Positions 8,301 to 15,429 of a DNA stretch of 64,000 nt are shown here, piece after piece (the stretch's first letter is position 1; every line of letters starts with the position of its first letter). The position numbers and the translations under genes are program-made. Below the pieces are notes generated by a model. The model was given only the letters and a program-made list of their open reading frames with translations, had not been told where the DNA came from and did not search any database. Source of the stretch: Psychrobacter glacincola (lineage in GTDB: Bacteria; Pseudomonadota; Gammaproteobacteria; Pseudomonadales; Moraxellaceae); NCBI GenBank assembly GCA_001411745.2, contig LIQB01000007.1, positions 62,001 through 126,000 on the forward strand, written 5' to 3'.

Positions 8301-10596
8301 AGGCGCGTCTGATTGCCATCGTTCGGCCGTTGCCTGAGTCGACCACATTATCATTGGCACCAATGAAGGGGGAGCCGGTCGATATGTCAGAGCTTGCACC
8401 CAACATATTTGGCTGTAGTTTATTAGCCATGTCATTGACTTGTTTTTGACTACCGGCACGTGTACGGTCGCGTGGCTGCCGCTCAGAAGGGAAGTCTGGG
8501 TTCGGGCTAAAGGTATCGGTATTGCTAGTGATAAGCTGGCTTGCATCGATTACATCCCACTGTGATTGTATTTCATCACCTTTAGGAGTGTATGCGACTG
8601 TCTTAGCCTTTGTTCCATCAACGACGCGCGCTTTAGGATCAACCTGTTTTGATTGTACTTCCATTTGTGGCATCAATGAGGCTTCACGCAGCATCTTATT
8701 TTTAATTGGAATAGATTTGGGCTCATCAATAATGGCTTGTAATAAGCGTGCATACTCTGGGCTTGATTGGTCGGCACCTTGCAAGCGTGCGCTCATAGAT
8801 TGCTGCCACTTGGTTTGTCTGGGCAAGTCCTGAGCTTCAGTAATTCCACTATTTCCTGAGAGTGGTTTTATTCCCAAAGTTTGGGTGAGGGCATTGTTTG
8901 AAGCTGACTGATCATAAGAATTAGGCGTCACATTTCTAGCGCTTGCCTGCTCAAAGTTGGCGGCGACCGAACTGGCGCCACTATCCACGGCAATAGCAGC
9001 AGCTGCACTTAAGCCGCCCTTATTGGGGTCGAGTCCCATGCGTTCAGATAGCTTACGATTGTCAGTAGCTTCAAGGTTGCCAAACCCTAATGCATCTTGT
9101 GGTACTGGCGTATTGTCTTGCAACTCACCACGTAGTCGCCTCGCAAGTCTTTCGACGTTAGCAGCTCGCACACTTTGGATGTTTTCATTCACATCATTGG
9201 CAGTTTGTGCGGTGCCGTCAGCTGTGACTTCAAAATCACTGCGAGGTGCTGGCAAGCGTGGGTCGCTACCGAACTGCTCATAACCTTCAGGAACAGGTGT
9301 AATATCATTTATGTCAGGCATGCCAGCGTCGCGCGCGGTTCTTGCTTCCTCTTGCTGCTGCGCTAAGTAGTTATTGTATTCAGCCTCACTAAAGACTGTG
9401 CCGTCTTGTGTGGCGCTGAATTGACCACCAAGCTCGCTATTGTATGGTAGCTCAGGATCAGGATTCAGGTTGCGCATACCATTGGCATCTGGACCTTGAC
9501 CACGATTAAAGTAATCCGGGTTAGCGTTCTCAATCCCATTAGGATTATTTGGGTCGCTTATTTCACCCTGATAGCCAAGTTGATTACCGCCACCTGGTCT
9601 ATCAGGACTGGGAGCCCCAAGTCTAGGTATTTCTTGGCCCATATCTTCTGTTGGCGTAATGTCGCTGGCTGGTTTATTGTTGCGAGTAATGCCACCAGCA
9701 AACCCACCCATCGCCGCACCTGATAACAAACCGAGTACGGCAGCAGCATCAACGCCTTCTTCTACTGGTTTATCCAGAGCGATATTTTGCAGTACTGTCT
9801 CTGATACAGACTGTGGCAGCTCTTCTAATAAACCTTCGGTGACCGCACCTTCTAAGGCACGTCTAACGATGTTCTTCTGCTTGACTGCACCTTCTACACT
9901 CTCGTTAGCAGCACGCCCACTTGCTGTACGTGTGCCGCCAGCTAGCATAGTATCAATATCACCGATACCAAGTTTCTGCGCAAACTTACCGCCAGCAAAA
10001 CCAAAGCCGCCTGTCGTGACACCGGTAGCGGCTGCTAACCCTGTTTGCTTATCAGTCAATAGACCGTCGTCAGTTTGTTGGCGTATTTGTTCAGCTGACA
10101 TGCCAGCACCAACCAAGCCTTCTCCTATGGCACCCCTTACTATTGGCGATAGACCTTTAGCAGCAATACCTATGCCTTTAGAGTATGCGCCGCCAAGCCC
10201 CATTGATGGCAGGGACTCAAGGACCGTGTTAGTAACCAACGACGGATTGCTGATAGCCTTACCAAATTTAGCACCAATACCGTCGGCATCCTGAAACTCT
10301 TTTTGCTGCTCTTTGTACTTATCGGTTTTTAAATCACCAATAAACTCATGAGCTGCTTTCGCATCGTAACCTAATGTGTCTTGAAGGAGTTTCCCTGCCT
10401 GCCCACGAGTAGGTATGTTGGCAAGACCAACCAATGCTTCTCCAGCACCTACGACGCCATCACCAAGGAAAGACAAGCTAGCGTCACGTACGTGCCCTAG
10501 TGCGCCTTTGTCTTTGGCTGGCGCGTCTTGCATAAAGGCTGAAATAGCATCGTTACGATTGTATGGTTTGTCCTCTTTGACTTTAGTGTTATCCAT
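2353..10596 (-). CDS. Giant phage polyvalent protein (ParB-like, metallopeptidase, ART and LPD38-like domains)
   Basis: The protein has 2747 residues. Residues 1-310 are glycine- and alanine-rich, and 310-640 are low-complexity and Gln/Asn-rich. About 655-840 matches the DdrB-like ParB superfamily (DSGNGRTMAIRRAY near 755). A coiled, Lys/Glu-rich stretch lies near 1110-1170. About 1310-1430 is a PolyVal metallopeptidase with FLHELGGHGG near 1342, which supplies the HExxH-type zinc site. About 1500-1750 is an ART-PolyVal-like ADP-ribosyltransferase (TPAFKQWFGDWEN, then YHGAKSDF, then FFTDN). About 1780-2700 is LPD38-like, with one hydrophobic segment near 2465 (GIMIGTLFLLGG). Proteins of this family (Iyer, Burroughs and Aravind) are thought to be packaged and injected with DNA to counter host defences. 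It follows the 492-aa gene by 5 bp. Confidence 0.85.
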   Translation of the reverse strand: MDNTKVKEDKPYNRNDAISAFMQDAPAKDKGALGHVRDASLSFLGDGVVGAGEALVGLANIPTRGQAGKLLQDTLGYDAKAAHEFIGDLKTDKYKEQQKEFQDADGIGAKFGKAISNPSLVTNTVLESLPSMGLGGAYSKGIGIAAKGLSPIVRGAIGEGLVGAGMSAEQIRQQTDDGLLTDKQTGLAAATGVTTGGFGFAGGKFAQKLGIGDIDTMLAGGTRTASGRAANESVEGAVKQKNIVRRALEGAVTEGLLEELPQSVSETVLQNIALDKPVEEGVDAAAVLGLLSGAAMGGFAGGITRNNKPASDITPTEDMGQEIPRLGAPSPDRPGGGNQLGYQGEISDPNNPNGIENANPDYFNRGQGPDANGMRNLNPDPELPYNSELGGQFSATQDGTVFSEAEYNNYLAQQQEEARTARDAGMPDINDITPVPEGYEQFGSDPRLPAPRSDFEVTADGTAQTANDVNENIQSVRAANVERLARRLRGELQDNTPVPQDALGFGNLEATDNRKLSERMGLDPNKGGLSAAAAIAVDSGASSVAANFEQASARNVTPNSYDQSASNNALTQTLGIKPLSGNSGITEAQDLPRQTKWQQSMSARLQGADQSSPEYARLLQAIIDEPKSIPIKNKMLREASLMPQMEVQSKQVDPKARVVDGTKAKTVAYTPKGDEIQSQWDVIDASQLITSNTDTFSPNPDFPSERQPRDRTRAGSQKQVNDMANKLQPNMLGASSDISTGSPFIGANDNVVDSGNGRTMAIRRAYQQGGEKAQAYRQFVSESAGKYGLDTNAVNNMQAPVLVRRNMSDMDRNEFAAVANQPAVARMSSTEQAVVDAKRLPDASQLAFGADGNINLYQSSSYVKNFISGLPATEQSAMMDDAGALSQEGKRRVESAIIQDAYNAPNLVTAISETLGEGSQNILKTLTSKAPQISQINSKVKSGDAFTNTLATDLGDAAQAYIDIVKSGQDVETYLSQDDMFGEGLSAGATEMLKVFSDNRRSAKAIGDNIQARINAITGRGNPKQGGLSFDDEQTSAPTPAINGNRGPVVQDLPAATPEVAANNATAQDDSSISELSKKYGFNDDNRLDHGELSIPNRTRNIDKELDGYKRDKAKIDAKKLDEVKAKNTEKAEVEKERLLPIKEKAQVAYKQYGAAMVKAYKGKLEAQGVNARDFIRDEAQYNPESFLKLSSKFQEEQQAKPQSPVAKQETVVSNPMKTSQSSVVKAETGKSAAKTEPRSKPKSVVPITDDAKFSRAATNTDNVKGTTSTTLKQVLGKLNNKFGKETIAKLMADGKFDIKMLSDFVQDGRLTIPNDVDGLYHNGKATLIADNLSDEMIIPTFLHELGGHGGLQTMMSDKAYAALMKDFDAMVKAGDPLAVEAKAMADKIARNEQDALDEYLPYLITLASRQQGKQGKVSGMINRMIMAIRSWLKNTLGVPVKINSKDVLALAERMVETRTRTPLLNIESSVNSFEGINAPEEQISTVKKEQAAEPRKAPNGKPSNLNEQQWLQVRTPAFKQWFGDWENDPVNASKILDENGEPLVMYHGAKSDFWAFDMGRSVPERNNGMMGMFFTDNARMAAGYAVDLAKEKKVFAAKSNQFKVARTFNDKRYMLEAEGKTGDEIQELTKKEYAAIKDAERNFEAARKAAYDQAFNNATDRTKAVFINSQAPFVQDAKGEGFWGVNKEAAENYATGIYDGVVNDNVLDDVSSEFSQGPAKVVIVFDASNIKSATNNTGAFDYNNDDIRYSQANDGMKFSRAAGGINDPMDPRNIAKESMTRFYDWVSSAPPGKLSWWHKTIGTMYNLAQRNPMFKPVFDNTEKFINDLSFYASKASEFAPRLLPQLDSLRDITKSAIGAKDNDALSKPIFEGTLLWGRDLDGKAVLIEDWRKKTMATSKQDRLQMLKDANRITPAQLQELAKMNNIQANRFINGIIDEEVNAGLVWKDAELRSKFNLDDQQIELYKEFRAATDNSLDSMTRSDMLRRLGKDAAAIEAQVMEAGTLREAVFNIEQHINSLIQASPKKEKSLKNTLKDIKESKFRTDKLIDDGYAPLSRFGQYTVDVVDADGNREYFGMFESAYEARKMEVEMKSLYDGDGYTISRGALSNEEFKLFAGVTPETAELFGEMMGLDATGDKAADDAFQEYLRRTKNNRSTMKRLMHRKGIKGYSEDVGRVLASFIYSNARHTSAALNMGNLDRSISEIPKGEGQLKDAAVKLAQYIKNPQEEGQVIRGWMFAQYLGGSVASAMVNLTQPIAVSFPYLSQFGGAMKAAAQLNKSSIDWGKAAINKNKDHFETDLREAIERAEADGTLSPQEVHNLLRQASGKNPLSAGDGTKIGDAKALAGNSLSRVSLAWGSLFSLAEQVNRRVTFVAAYRMAKEQGMDNPAEFATNSIKETQFVYNKASRMNWGRGAVGGTLMTFKTYTVSYMELMHRLWTQGEKGSTERAAGRKAVGIMIGTLFLLGGAGGLPFMEDAEDLVDGIGQIMGYNFSSKKVRQQFLDEWVGEMAGDFIDGGISSVSGSPTDVSGRLGLGNLIPGTGIFKERTSNSRDVLEIVGPAGDFVGRVATGTRDIAKGVASLDSTSIKKGALEFAPTAVRNAVKGTSMATSGIYKDTKGYKVADVTPVDAAFKFFGFQPRDISKIQEANYLGQSSTSYYNLRASSIRALWAAGVVEGNQSKVADARDAVKDWNKKNPNQKIIIKPNDIARRVREMKMDKVDRVIKLAPKSGRGTLAQELNGVRDGM

Positions 10597-10601
10597 ATCG
10601 A

Positions 10602-12080
10602 CTACCTCAACGCTTCAAGTTGTTTGCGACGCTCTTCATTACTGAGACTAGTATTGTTTTTTATTGCCAAGGCACGTGGATCGTTGGCGTAGTCAATAGG
10701 TTCTAGAGGAATGGATCGAGTCTCACCAGTATTTCTGTTAAGTAGCACGTCAGGGTTTTTAGTGGACGTCAAACCATCTTCAGATAAGCTTTCGCCACCG
10801 CCGATACTGGTCCAATACTCTTTGTCTGAATCGGCATTAGAGCCTTTGAGCATTTGAATTTGTGCAGCAACCGCTGACTTCTGCTCTTCGGTTTCAGCGG
10901 CAGCATATTTGTCGTAGAGAGCGTTTAATTGCTTTGGCATATGATTAGTAACATCATCATTGGTTTGCTGCATATCTAAGCGTCGGGTATTAAAGTCGTT
11001 TTCTTGCTGGGCCTGTGCCGCCGTCTGTTGGAATTTAGCAGCATCAAAACCGAGCTGCTGGCTGGCACGGCTATTTGCTCCACGCTCATTCAGCTCAGCG
11101 CGTGAGTTTTCGCCACTCTGTGACATAGCTTCTTGCGCTAGTTTTTGTGCTGTACTGAGCTGCCCTTGGTACTGCTCGTTGGCATACTTTGCATCATCAC
11201 CATTTAGGATTGAGTTTTTAAGGGCAATTTGACCGGTGGTCAGTCCAGCACCATTTTTGTGTGGCTTAATATCCATTGCTAGTACTGCGCGGCGGCTATC
11301 TTCACCATATGCTTTTCGAGGTGGCGGCATGACACGGAAGCCAAAGCCACCGCTGCCACCGCCCATTGCTGGCGCAAGTGGTTGCGCTACTGCGGGATTG
11401 TTATCAGCAGAAAAACGAAAGCCTTTGCCGCTATTGCCACGTGACACGCCTTCCGCATAAACGGGGTTTAACACGCTGGCATCATCATCAATACCTTGCT
11501 TGGCTCGCGCTTCCTTGGCTATGGTTCCGTCATCTACATTGACCGACTTAGCAGCGTTGGGGTTATTCATCATTCCAAGGTTAGGGGAAGGTTTAGGCGT
11601 AGGACGGTTCATTATTCCAAGGTTAGAGGAAGGTTTAGGCGTAGGACGGTTCATTATTCCAAGGTTAGAGGAAGGCTTTGCTACCACTGGACTTGTCGAA
11701 AGTCCGGCTCGCTCTTGCCCTTGTGCTTTCATTTGTTGTACTGCTTGCGGTTGCTCTCTAACTGGCAATTGAACCACTTTGCGCGCTTCTGCCAATGTAG
11801 CGGCTTGAGTCTTAGCTTGCTCCTGCTTATTTGTTTCTATTTGCGCCAAAGCTTGATTTCTAGTTTGTCGGCCTGCCTGAACTGACGCTTGCATTTGAGT
11901 CTGGGCGGGAGTAGGTGCTAGGACTGCTCCAACTCCCAGCTGAGCTTGTTGCCCTAACTTGCCAGCACCAAGCAGACCACCTTGGCTTGCATTGGCCCCA
12001 AAACCCAGTTTTTCTCTATTACTGTCGAATTGCTCACGACGTTTCTTTCTCTCTTCATCTGATACAAAACCGAAAGACAT
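10602..12080 (-). CDS. Ala/Gln-rich phage protein with a triplicated 14-residue repeat
   Basis: 492 residues from the preferred ATG at 12080, which has GAGAGAAA upstream; an in-frame ATG at 12137 is also open. The motif at 12142-12156 lies about 60 bp upstream of 12080, the same spacing as at the next gene, which favours the shorter form. The protein is low-complexity and mostly helical (QAQ, QTAAQAQQ runs) with three tandem copies of KPSSNLGIMNRPTP near residues 130-170. It resembles unrecognised virion-associated or scaffold-like proteins rather than an enzyme. It ends 5 bp before the polyvalent protein and is probably made and packaged with it. Function unknown. Confidence 0.7.
   Translation of the reverse strand: MSFGFVSDEERKKRREQFDSNREKLGFGANASQGGLLGAGKLGQQAQLGVGAVLAPTPAQTQMQASVQAGRQTRNQALAQIETNKQEQAKTQAATLAEARKVVQLPVREQPQAVQQMKAQGQERAGLSTSPVVAKPSSNLGIMNRPTPKPSSNLGIMNRPTPKPSPNLGMMNNPNAAKSVNVDDGTIAKEARAKQGIDDDASVLNPVYAEGVSRGNSGKGFRFSADNNPAVAQPLAPAMGGGSGGFGFRVMPPPRKAYGEDSRRAVLAMDIKPHKNGAGLTTGQIALKNSILNGDDAKYANEQYQGQLSTAQKLAQEAMSQSGENSRAELNERGANSRASQQLGFDAAKFQQTAAQAQQENDFNTRRLDMQQTNDDVTNHMPKQLNALYDKYAAAETEEQKSAVAAQIQMLKGSNADSDKEYWTSIGGGESLSEDGLTSTKNPDVLLNRNTGETRSIPLEPIDYANDPRALAIKNNTSLSNEERRKQLEALR
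11571..11696. repeat. Three tandem 42-bp repeats inside the Ala/Gln-rich gene
   Basis: The unit beginning ATTCCAAGGTTAG recurs three times with a 42-bp period and encodes the 14-residue repeat KPSSNLGIMNRPTP. The leftmost copy in DNA (the last in the protein) is the most diverged. Confidence 0.85.
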
Positions 12081-12141
12081 GATATTTCTCTCTAATTGAA
12101 TGATTATGAGTACAGTATGAGCAATATTGCGCGACATCTAA

Positions 12142-12156
12142 AACCTTATAGTGGTA
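12142..12156 (-). promoter_or_regulatory. Shared late-gene motif, copy 1
   Basis: On the minus strand the 15-bp sequence TACCACTATAAGGTT lies about 62 bp before the ATG at 12080. An almost identical copy lies before the terminase-like gene. It contains a TATAAG that could be a -10 element, with no recognisable -35 at normal spacing, so an activator-dependent promoter is possible. Confidence 0.5.
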
Positions 12157-12258
12157 CCGATAAAACACCTTAAGCGGGGTGGCCCTTAAGAATTCTCACT
12201 ACGCAATTTTGCGCTTTGATTTAAAGTCAGTGATTTGCAGCCCGGTTTGCATTATCTA

Positions 12259-12963
12259 TTAATAAACATCAGCCTTAACACCTATTGTATTAGTTGCGAC
12301 GTTATCTATCTCAACCTCGTACGCAGGATCATCTTTTACTACGCCAAAGGCATTGCCGTTACTGTTGGCTATGCTGTGTAGCAAACTAGTTAGAGCGTCA
12401 ACTGGTGAGCTATCCGTATCATCAAGTCCATAAGCCTGGCGTTCTAACGCGACAAACTTGGTCATGATATCTGCCAAATCTTTTAGTGTTCGCACATGGT
12501 TAGATACTGACGTGACACGCTCATACGCTTCGAGTGCGCTCACATCTACCACTTCTGCTTGTAGCGCAGCAATAAACAAGTCTTCTAAGCGCTGACGGTT
12601 GTCTGCGCCAATTTGTGCTTTTAAGTCTTCAAGTAGCATCATAGATAGTGCGCGTGCTTTACCAATATCTTCTCGGTGAGATATGCGAATGCTAGCGGTA
12701 AGCTTGGCATTTTCTTCTACAGTAGTGTTCTCTATACTCTCTAAACGTCCAACTTCACGCTTAACAGCATCAGCATTAACAATCTTATTCGCTTCTAATC
12801 TGATACGTTGAGCAAGGTCACGCGACCACCCATTACGCTTGGCTCTTGAGCGTAGCGTACTGTCTTTAATCCCAAACTCTTTTGCTATTTGCGCGACTGT
12901 TTTAACGTTTGCACGATATGCAAGCTCAACCTTCTCCCAATTTACCTTCACTCTATCACTCAT
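12259..12963 (-). CDS. Small terminase subunit-like protein
   Basis: 234 residues from the ATG at 12963, which has GGAG upstream; the frame is open to 13014. Residues about 5-45 form an HTH of the kind seen in phage small terminases: VNWEKVELAYRANVKTVAQ, then IAKEFGIKDSTLRSRAKRNG with W after it. A helical region and an assembly-like segment follow (SVSNHVRTLKDLADIM, then FVALERQAYGLD), as in proteins annotated as small terminase in several podoviruses. It would recognise the packaging site. No large terminase follows. Instead come the Ala/Gln-rich and polyvalent genes, which is unusual for a complete phage and typical of a satellite that redirects helper packaging. The identification is by resemblance. 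Confidence 0.6.
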   Translation of the reverse strand: MSDRVKVNWEKVELAYRANVKTVAQIAKEFGIKDSTLRSRAKRNGWSRDLAQRIRLEANKIVNADAVKREVGRLESIENTTVEENAKLTASIRISHREDIGKARALSMMLLEDLKAQIGADNRQRLEDLFIAALQAEVVDVSALEAYERVTSVSNHVRTLKDLADIMTKFVALERQAYGLDDTDSSPVDALTSLLHSIANSNGNAFGVVKDDPAYEVEIDNVATNTIGVKADVY

Positions 12964-13021
12964 CACATGCTCCAATGCCTTTGTATATAAGCATTTGACT
13001 ACATTAGATTGCACTAAGTCG

Positions 13022-13036
13022 AACCTTATAGAGGTA
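13022..13036 (-). promoter_or_regulatory. Shared late-gene motif, copy 2
   Basis: TACCTCTATAAGGTT on the minus strand matches the motif at 12142-12156 at 14 of 15 positions. It lies about 59 bp before the ATG at 12963. Equal spacing at two adjacent genes suggests a promoter or activator site for packaging genes. Confidence 0.5.
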
Positions 13037-13239
13037 AGTTTGCACGATGATATGACTATATTGCGTCATGCATAATCGTTCTTAAATCACTCAAAAGGCT
13101 CTCTGTTGATAATAGTTAATTGATATAACTCAGTTATGATTGAAGCGATAATTGAATCAAGATGGTCAAAGTTGCTGCTAGTAAATTTATAAATTTCGGA
13201 GTACTTTTAGTGTTAAATGAGACGAGGGGAGGTTCAGCC

Positions 13240-13443
13240 ATGCGGAAGGTATTTATTGCTGCGGGTTATATGTTAATAGCTTTGAAACTAATGTGCACGC
13301 CAGCACAGGCTAACTCTGATGGAGATTATAGAGAATCAGTACAAATGCAACAGTATGAAGAGGAGGAGGATCTCAGTGTTTTTGAGCTGTTACTAATAAT
13401 AGCGTGTGTCGTGGGAGTATCTTATTGGCTTAGGTTTAAATAA
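13240..13443 (+). CDS. Small secreted or membrane protein of the cargo module
   Basis: 67 residues from the ATG at 13240, which has GGGGAGG nine bases upstream; an upstream ATG at 13162 in the same frame has no such site. It begins with a signal-like segment (MRKVFIAAGYMLIALKL, ending in PAQA) and has a short acidic middle (EEEEDLS). It ends with a membrane helix (LLLIIACVVGVSYWL) and a basic tail. No family is recognised. It stands on the plus strand inside a minus-strand phage operon, just before a larger membrane protein, so the two are probably a later-acquired cargo pair. Confidence 0.6.
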   Translation: MRKVFIAAGYMLIALKLMCTPAQANSDGDYRESVQMQQYEEEEDLSVFELLLIIACVVGVSYWLRFK

Positions 13444-13536
13444 GATTGATAAAATATAACTATTGTTTATAAAAATTAGACAGGAGATGAATAGGGCGGA
13501 TATACTTCCTATATCAAAACTGTACTGAGACTAGTC

Positions 13537-14622
13537 ATGGATAGCATTATAATTTTTGGCCTTTGCTTCGCGGCGTTAGTTGTTATCGTTGCATCATTCT
13601 GGTATCTATTCCAAACCGTTCGTATTATGTGGACGTTCAGCTCTTTATTGGCGATTGCAGCTGTAATTTTTAGTCCTTTGATTCACATTGTCTTTTATTT
13701 CATTCCTAAGGATGGGTTTGATAAATATGAAAGAAGTATGTTTAAGAAGTATTTTCTATCTATTGCTGCGCTGGTGATACTAGGGGTAGTTGTTTCTATC
13801 GTCATACCTTCTATCATCGGACAAGACCAAGCTGGCGAGATGGCTAGTGAGGTTGATACTAGCCAGCCTTGGGATTGGGACATACGTGCTGAGAATCAGG
13901 AAGAAGTACTAGCATTGGATGCGGCTGATCCCAATGACGACAAAGCCGCTGAACTACATTACGAAGCTATTTATCAAGCTCATCCTGATGCAGATAAGGT
14001 TATGGAAAGTCCTGAGTTTAAAGGTTGGCTGCAAGGGAAGTCGGCAGGAGAGCAAGATGATGTTGCAAGGATTTTAAATGAAGGTACAGCAGCAGAAGTA
14101 ATATATGTTTTTAGTACTTTTAAAAAAGACTTAAAGAGTTATAGAGATTACGAATATCAAGCTAAACGCGATAATGCACAGGCTTTGGCTCAAAGGGATT
14201 ATCAAGAAAAACAAAGCCGTGATCTAGAAGCTATCAAAGCTCACAATCAAAGAAGTCAGCAAACACAGTATCAGCAGTCGCAACAACAGCTATCCGCTCA
14301 GGCATCACTACCAGCTCAGGGAGCTAGCACCGAGCGTCAGTTAAGCTACGATGAAAAGCTTGAACGCGAAAGAATAAAAGCCTTAATCAGCCAACCCATT
14401 AAGGGGTCCAAAGGTCTGACAGCATCACAAACAGAACAGTTAGTAGCTTTAGAACAAGCTCCAGCGCCAGCTGTGAGACGTGGCTACAACGAACGGCTCG
14501 AGTATGAGAGAGAAAAAGCTCGGATAAGGGAGCCTGCTAAAGGGTCGAATGGAGAGTTAACACGTGCTCAAAGAGATGCATTAGTTGCGCTGGAAACAGG
14601 CCAGCCTATACCATCACGCTAA
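13537..14622 (+). CDS. Membrane-anchored coiled-coil protein with internal repeat (cargo module)
   Basis: 361 residues. Two N-terminal membrane helices span about 3-24 and 35-55, with a third at 67-90, followed by a soluble tail. Residues 150-200 (SPEFKGWLQGK, then VIYVFSTFKKDL) form a small helical unit. A Gln-rich coiled stretch covers about 205-265. Two related C-terminal repeats begin YDEKLERERIKALI and YNERLEYEREKARI, each about 38 residues and ending in LVALE. No enzyme motif is seen. It has its own terminator and opposes the flanking genes, like a moron. Superinfection exclusion or host interaction is possible but not shown. Confidence 0.7.
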   Translation: MDSIIIFGLCFAALVVIVASFWYLFQTVRIMWTFSSLLAIAAVIFSPLIHIVFYFIPKDGFDKYERSMFKKYFLSIAALVILGVVVSIVIPSIIGQDQAGEMASEVDTSQPWDWDIRAENQEEVLALDAADPNDDKAAELHYEAIYQAHPDADKVMESPEFKGWLQGKSAGEQDDVARILNEGTAAEVIYVFSTFKKDLKSYRDYEYQAKRDNAQALAQRDYQEKQSRDLEAIKAHNQRSQQTQYQQSQQQLSAQASLPAQGASTERQLSYDEKLERERIKALISQPIKGSKGLTASQTEQLVALEQAPAPAVRRGYNERLEYEREKARIREPAKGSNGELTRAQRDALVALETGQPIPSR

Positions 14623-14660
14623 TCAATACTGAATAATGTGTTTAAGCACCCTATACCAAT

Positions 14661-14695
14661 AAAAAAGCCCTACATTATTATGTGGGGCTTTTATT
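14661..14695 (+). terminator. Terminator of the plus-strand cargo module
   Basis: AAAAAAGCCCTAC and GTGGGGCTTTT form an imperfect stem around an ATTATTAT loop, followed by T-rich sequence. It lies 39 bp after the stop of the 361-residue gene and, having A-runs on the other side, may work both ways. Confidence 0.75.
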
Positions 14696-14775
14696 TATGC
14701 ATTTACGGCTGGCTAGTATAAATGCTTTATCTCTATACGCGCCGGCAGAAACACTCTAAAGCTATGATTGTCAGG

Positions 14776-14796
14776 CGTTCACCCTTAAGGTGAACG
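14776..14796. repeat. Palindrome CGTTCACC/GGTGAACG
   Basis: Perfect 8-bp arms with a CTTAA centre. It is similar in design to the CGTTCATCA/TGATGAACG palindrome at 847-871, with one compensated change (T to C in one arm, A to G in the other). It lies just downstream of the gene ending at 14826. Confidence 0.65.
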
Positions 14797-14825
14797 TAGT
14801 ATTAATAAGTAAAAGAAGTATAGCG

Positions 14826-15284
14826 TTACGCGTGATTACTACTTGCCAGCAACCCTTGCAACTCTTTAATACCTCTACGCATTTCCTTAGTTTGTAAATC
14901 CATTTTAGCAGTCGTCAGTGCTGCATGATGGCCTATCTCAATATTGCTATATTGCATGGCGTCAGCAACCATTAAACTACCGATAATCCGTGCCTCTTTT
15001 GGAGTTAATGTCCAAACATCATCACCAATGTCAATCTTAACTGTGCCACAGGGCAGAATTATCTTACTGATGATACGTGCTTGATCATGAGTAACAACTG
15101 GTACATAGACACCACGTTGAATACGATAGATTAATCCATCGTTAACTAATGATGTTAGCTTCTCATCAATCACAGCAAGCGACAAGTCAATCAAACCCGA
15201 TAACGTCTCACGAGTGACTGACTGCTCTTGATTATTCAAGTCAATAATCGCATCTAAAACCATCTGTTTATTTGTTACGCGCAT
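14826..15284 (-). CDS. Winged-helix protein of the replication module
   Basis: 152 residues. Residues 1-60 look like a winged helix (VTRETLSGLIDLSLAVIDEKL, then LVNDGLIYRIQRGVYVPV). The second half is helical without a known motif. The gene follows the DnaC-like gene after a gap of about 145 bp holding a hairpin, and an inverted repeat GTTAT/ATAAC overlaps a possible TATAAC element just before its start, so it may have its own controlled promoter. Regulation of replication or of late genes is inferred. No specific family is named. Confidence 0.65.
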   Translation of the reverse strand: MRVTNKQMVLDAIIDLNNQEQSVTRETLSGLIDLSLAVIDEKLTSLVNDGLIYRIQRGVYVPVVTHDQARIISKIILPCGTVKIDIGDDVWTLTPKEARIIGSLMVADAMQYSNIEIGHHAALTTAKMDLQTKEMRRGIKELQGLLASSNHA

Positions 15285-15350
15285 ACTATTACCCTCAAAA
15301 TTGTTATAATCGTTATGCGTAATAACATTGCACTGTTACTTGCCAGCTCT

Positions 15351-15388
15351 AAAGCACTCATGCGACCAACATGGGTGCTTTTTATTTT
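15351..15388. terminator. Hairpin between loader and winged-helix gene
   Basis: AAAGCACTCATG and CATGGGTGCTTT pair over 12 bp with one G-T pair, around a 7-nt loop. The T-run follows on the plus strand, while on the minus strand, where the genes lie, only a short run of Ts follows. It may be a weak terminator or a processing site. Confidence 0.4.
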
Positions 15389-15429
15389 GTGCTTTTAACC
15401 AAGTCGTCTATCCATAAATGGTTAGATGT

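Noticed and set aside
12964..13014. Longer N-terminus for the small-terminase-like protein
   Set aside because: It would put the start close to the 13022-13036 motif and lacks a ribosome site; ATG 12963 has GGAG and matches the spacing at the next gene.
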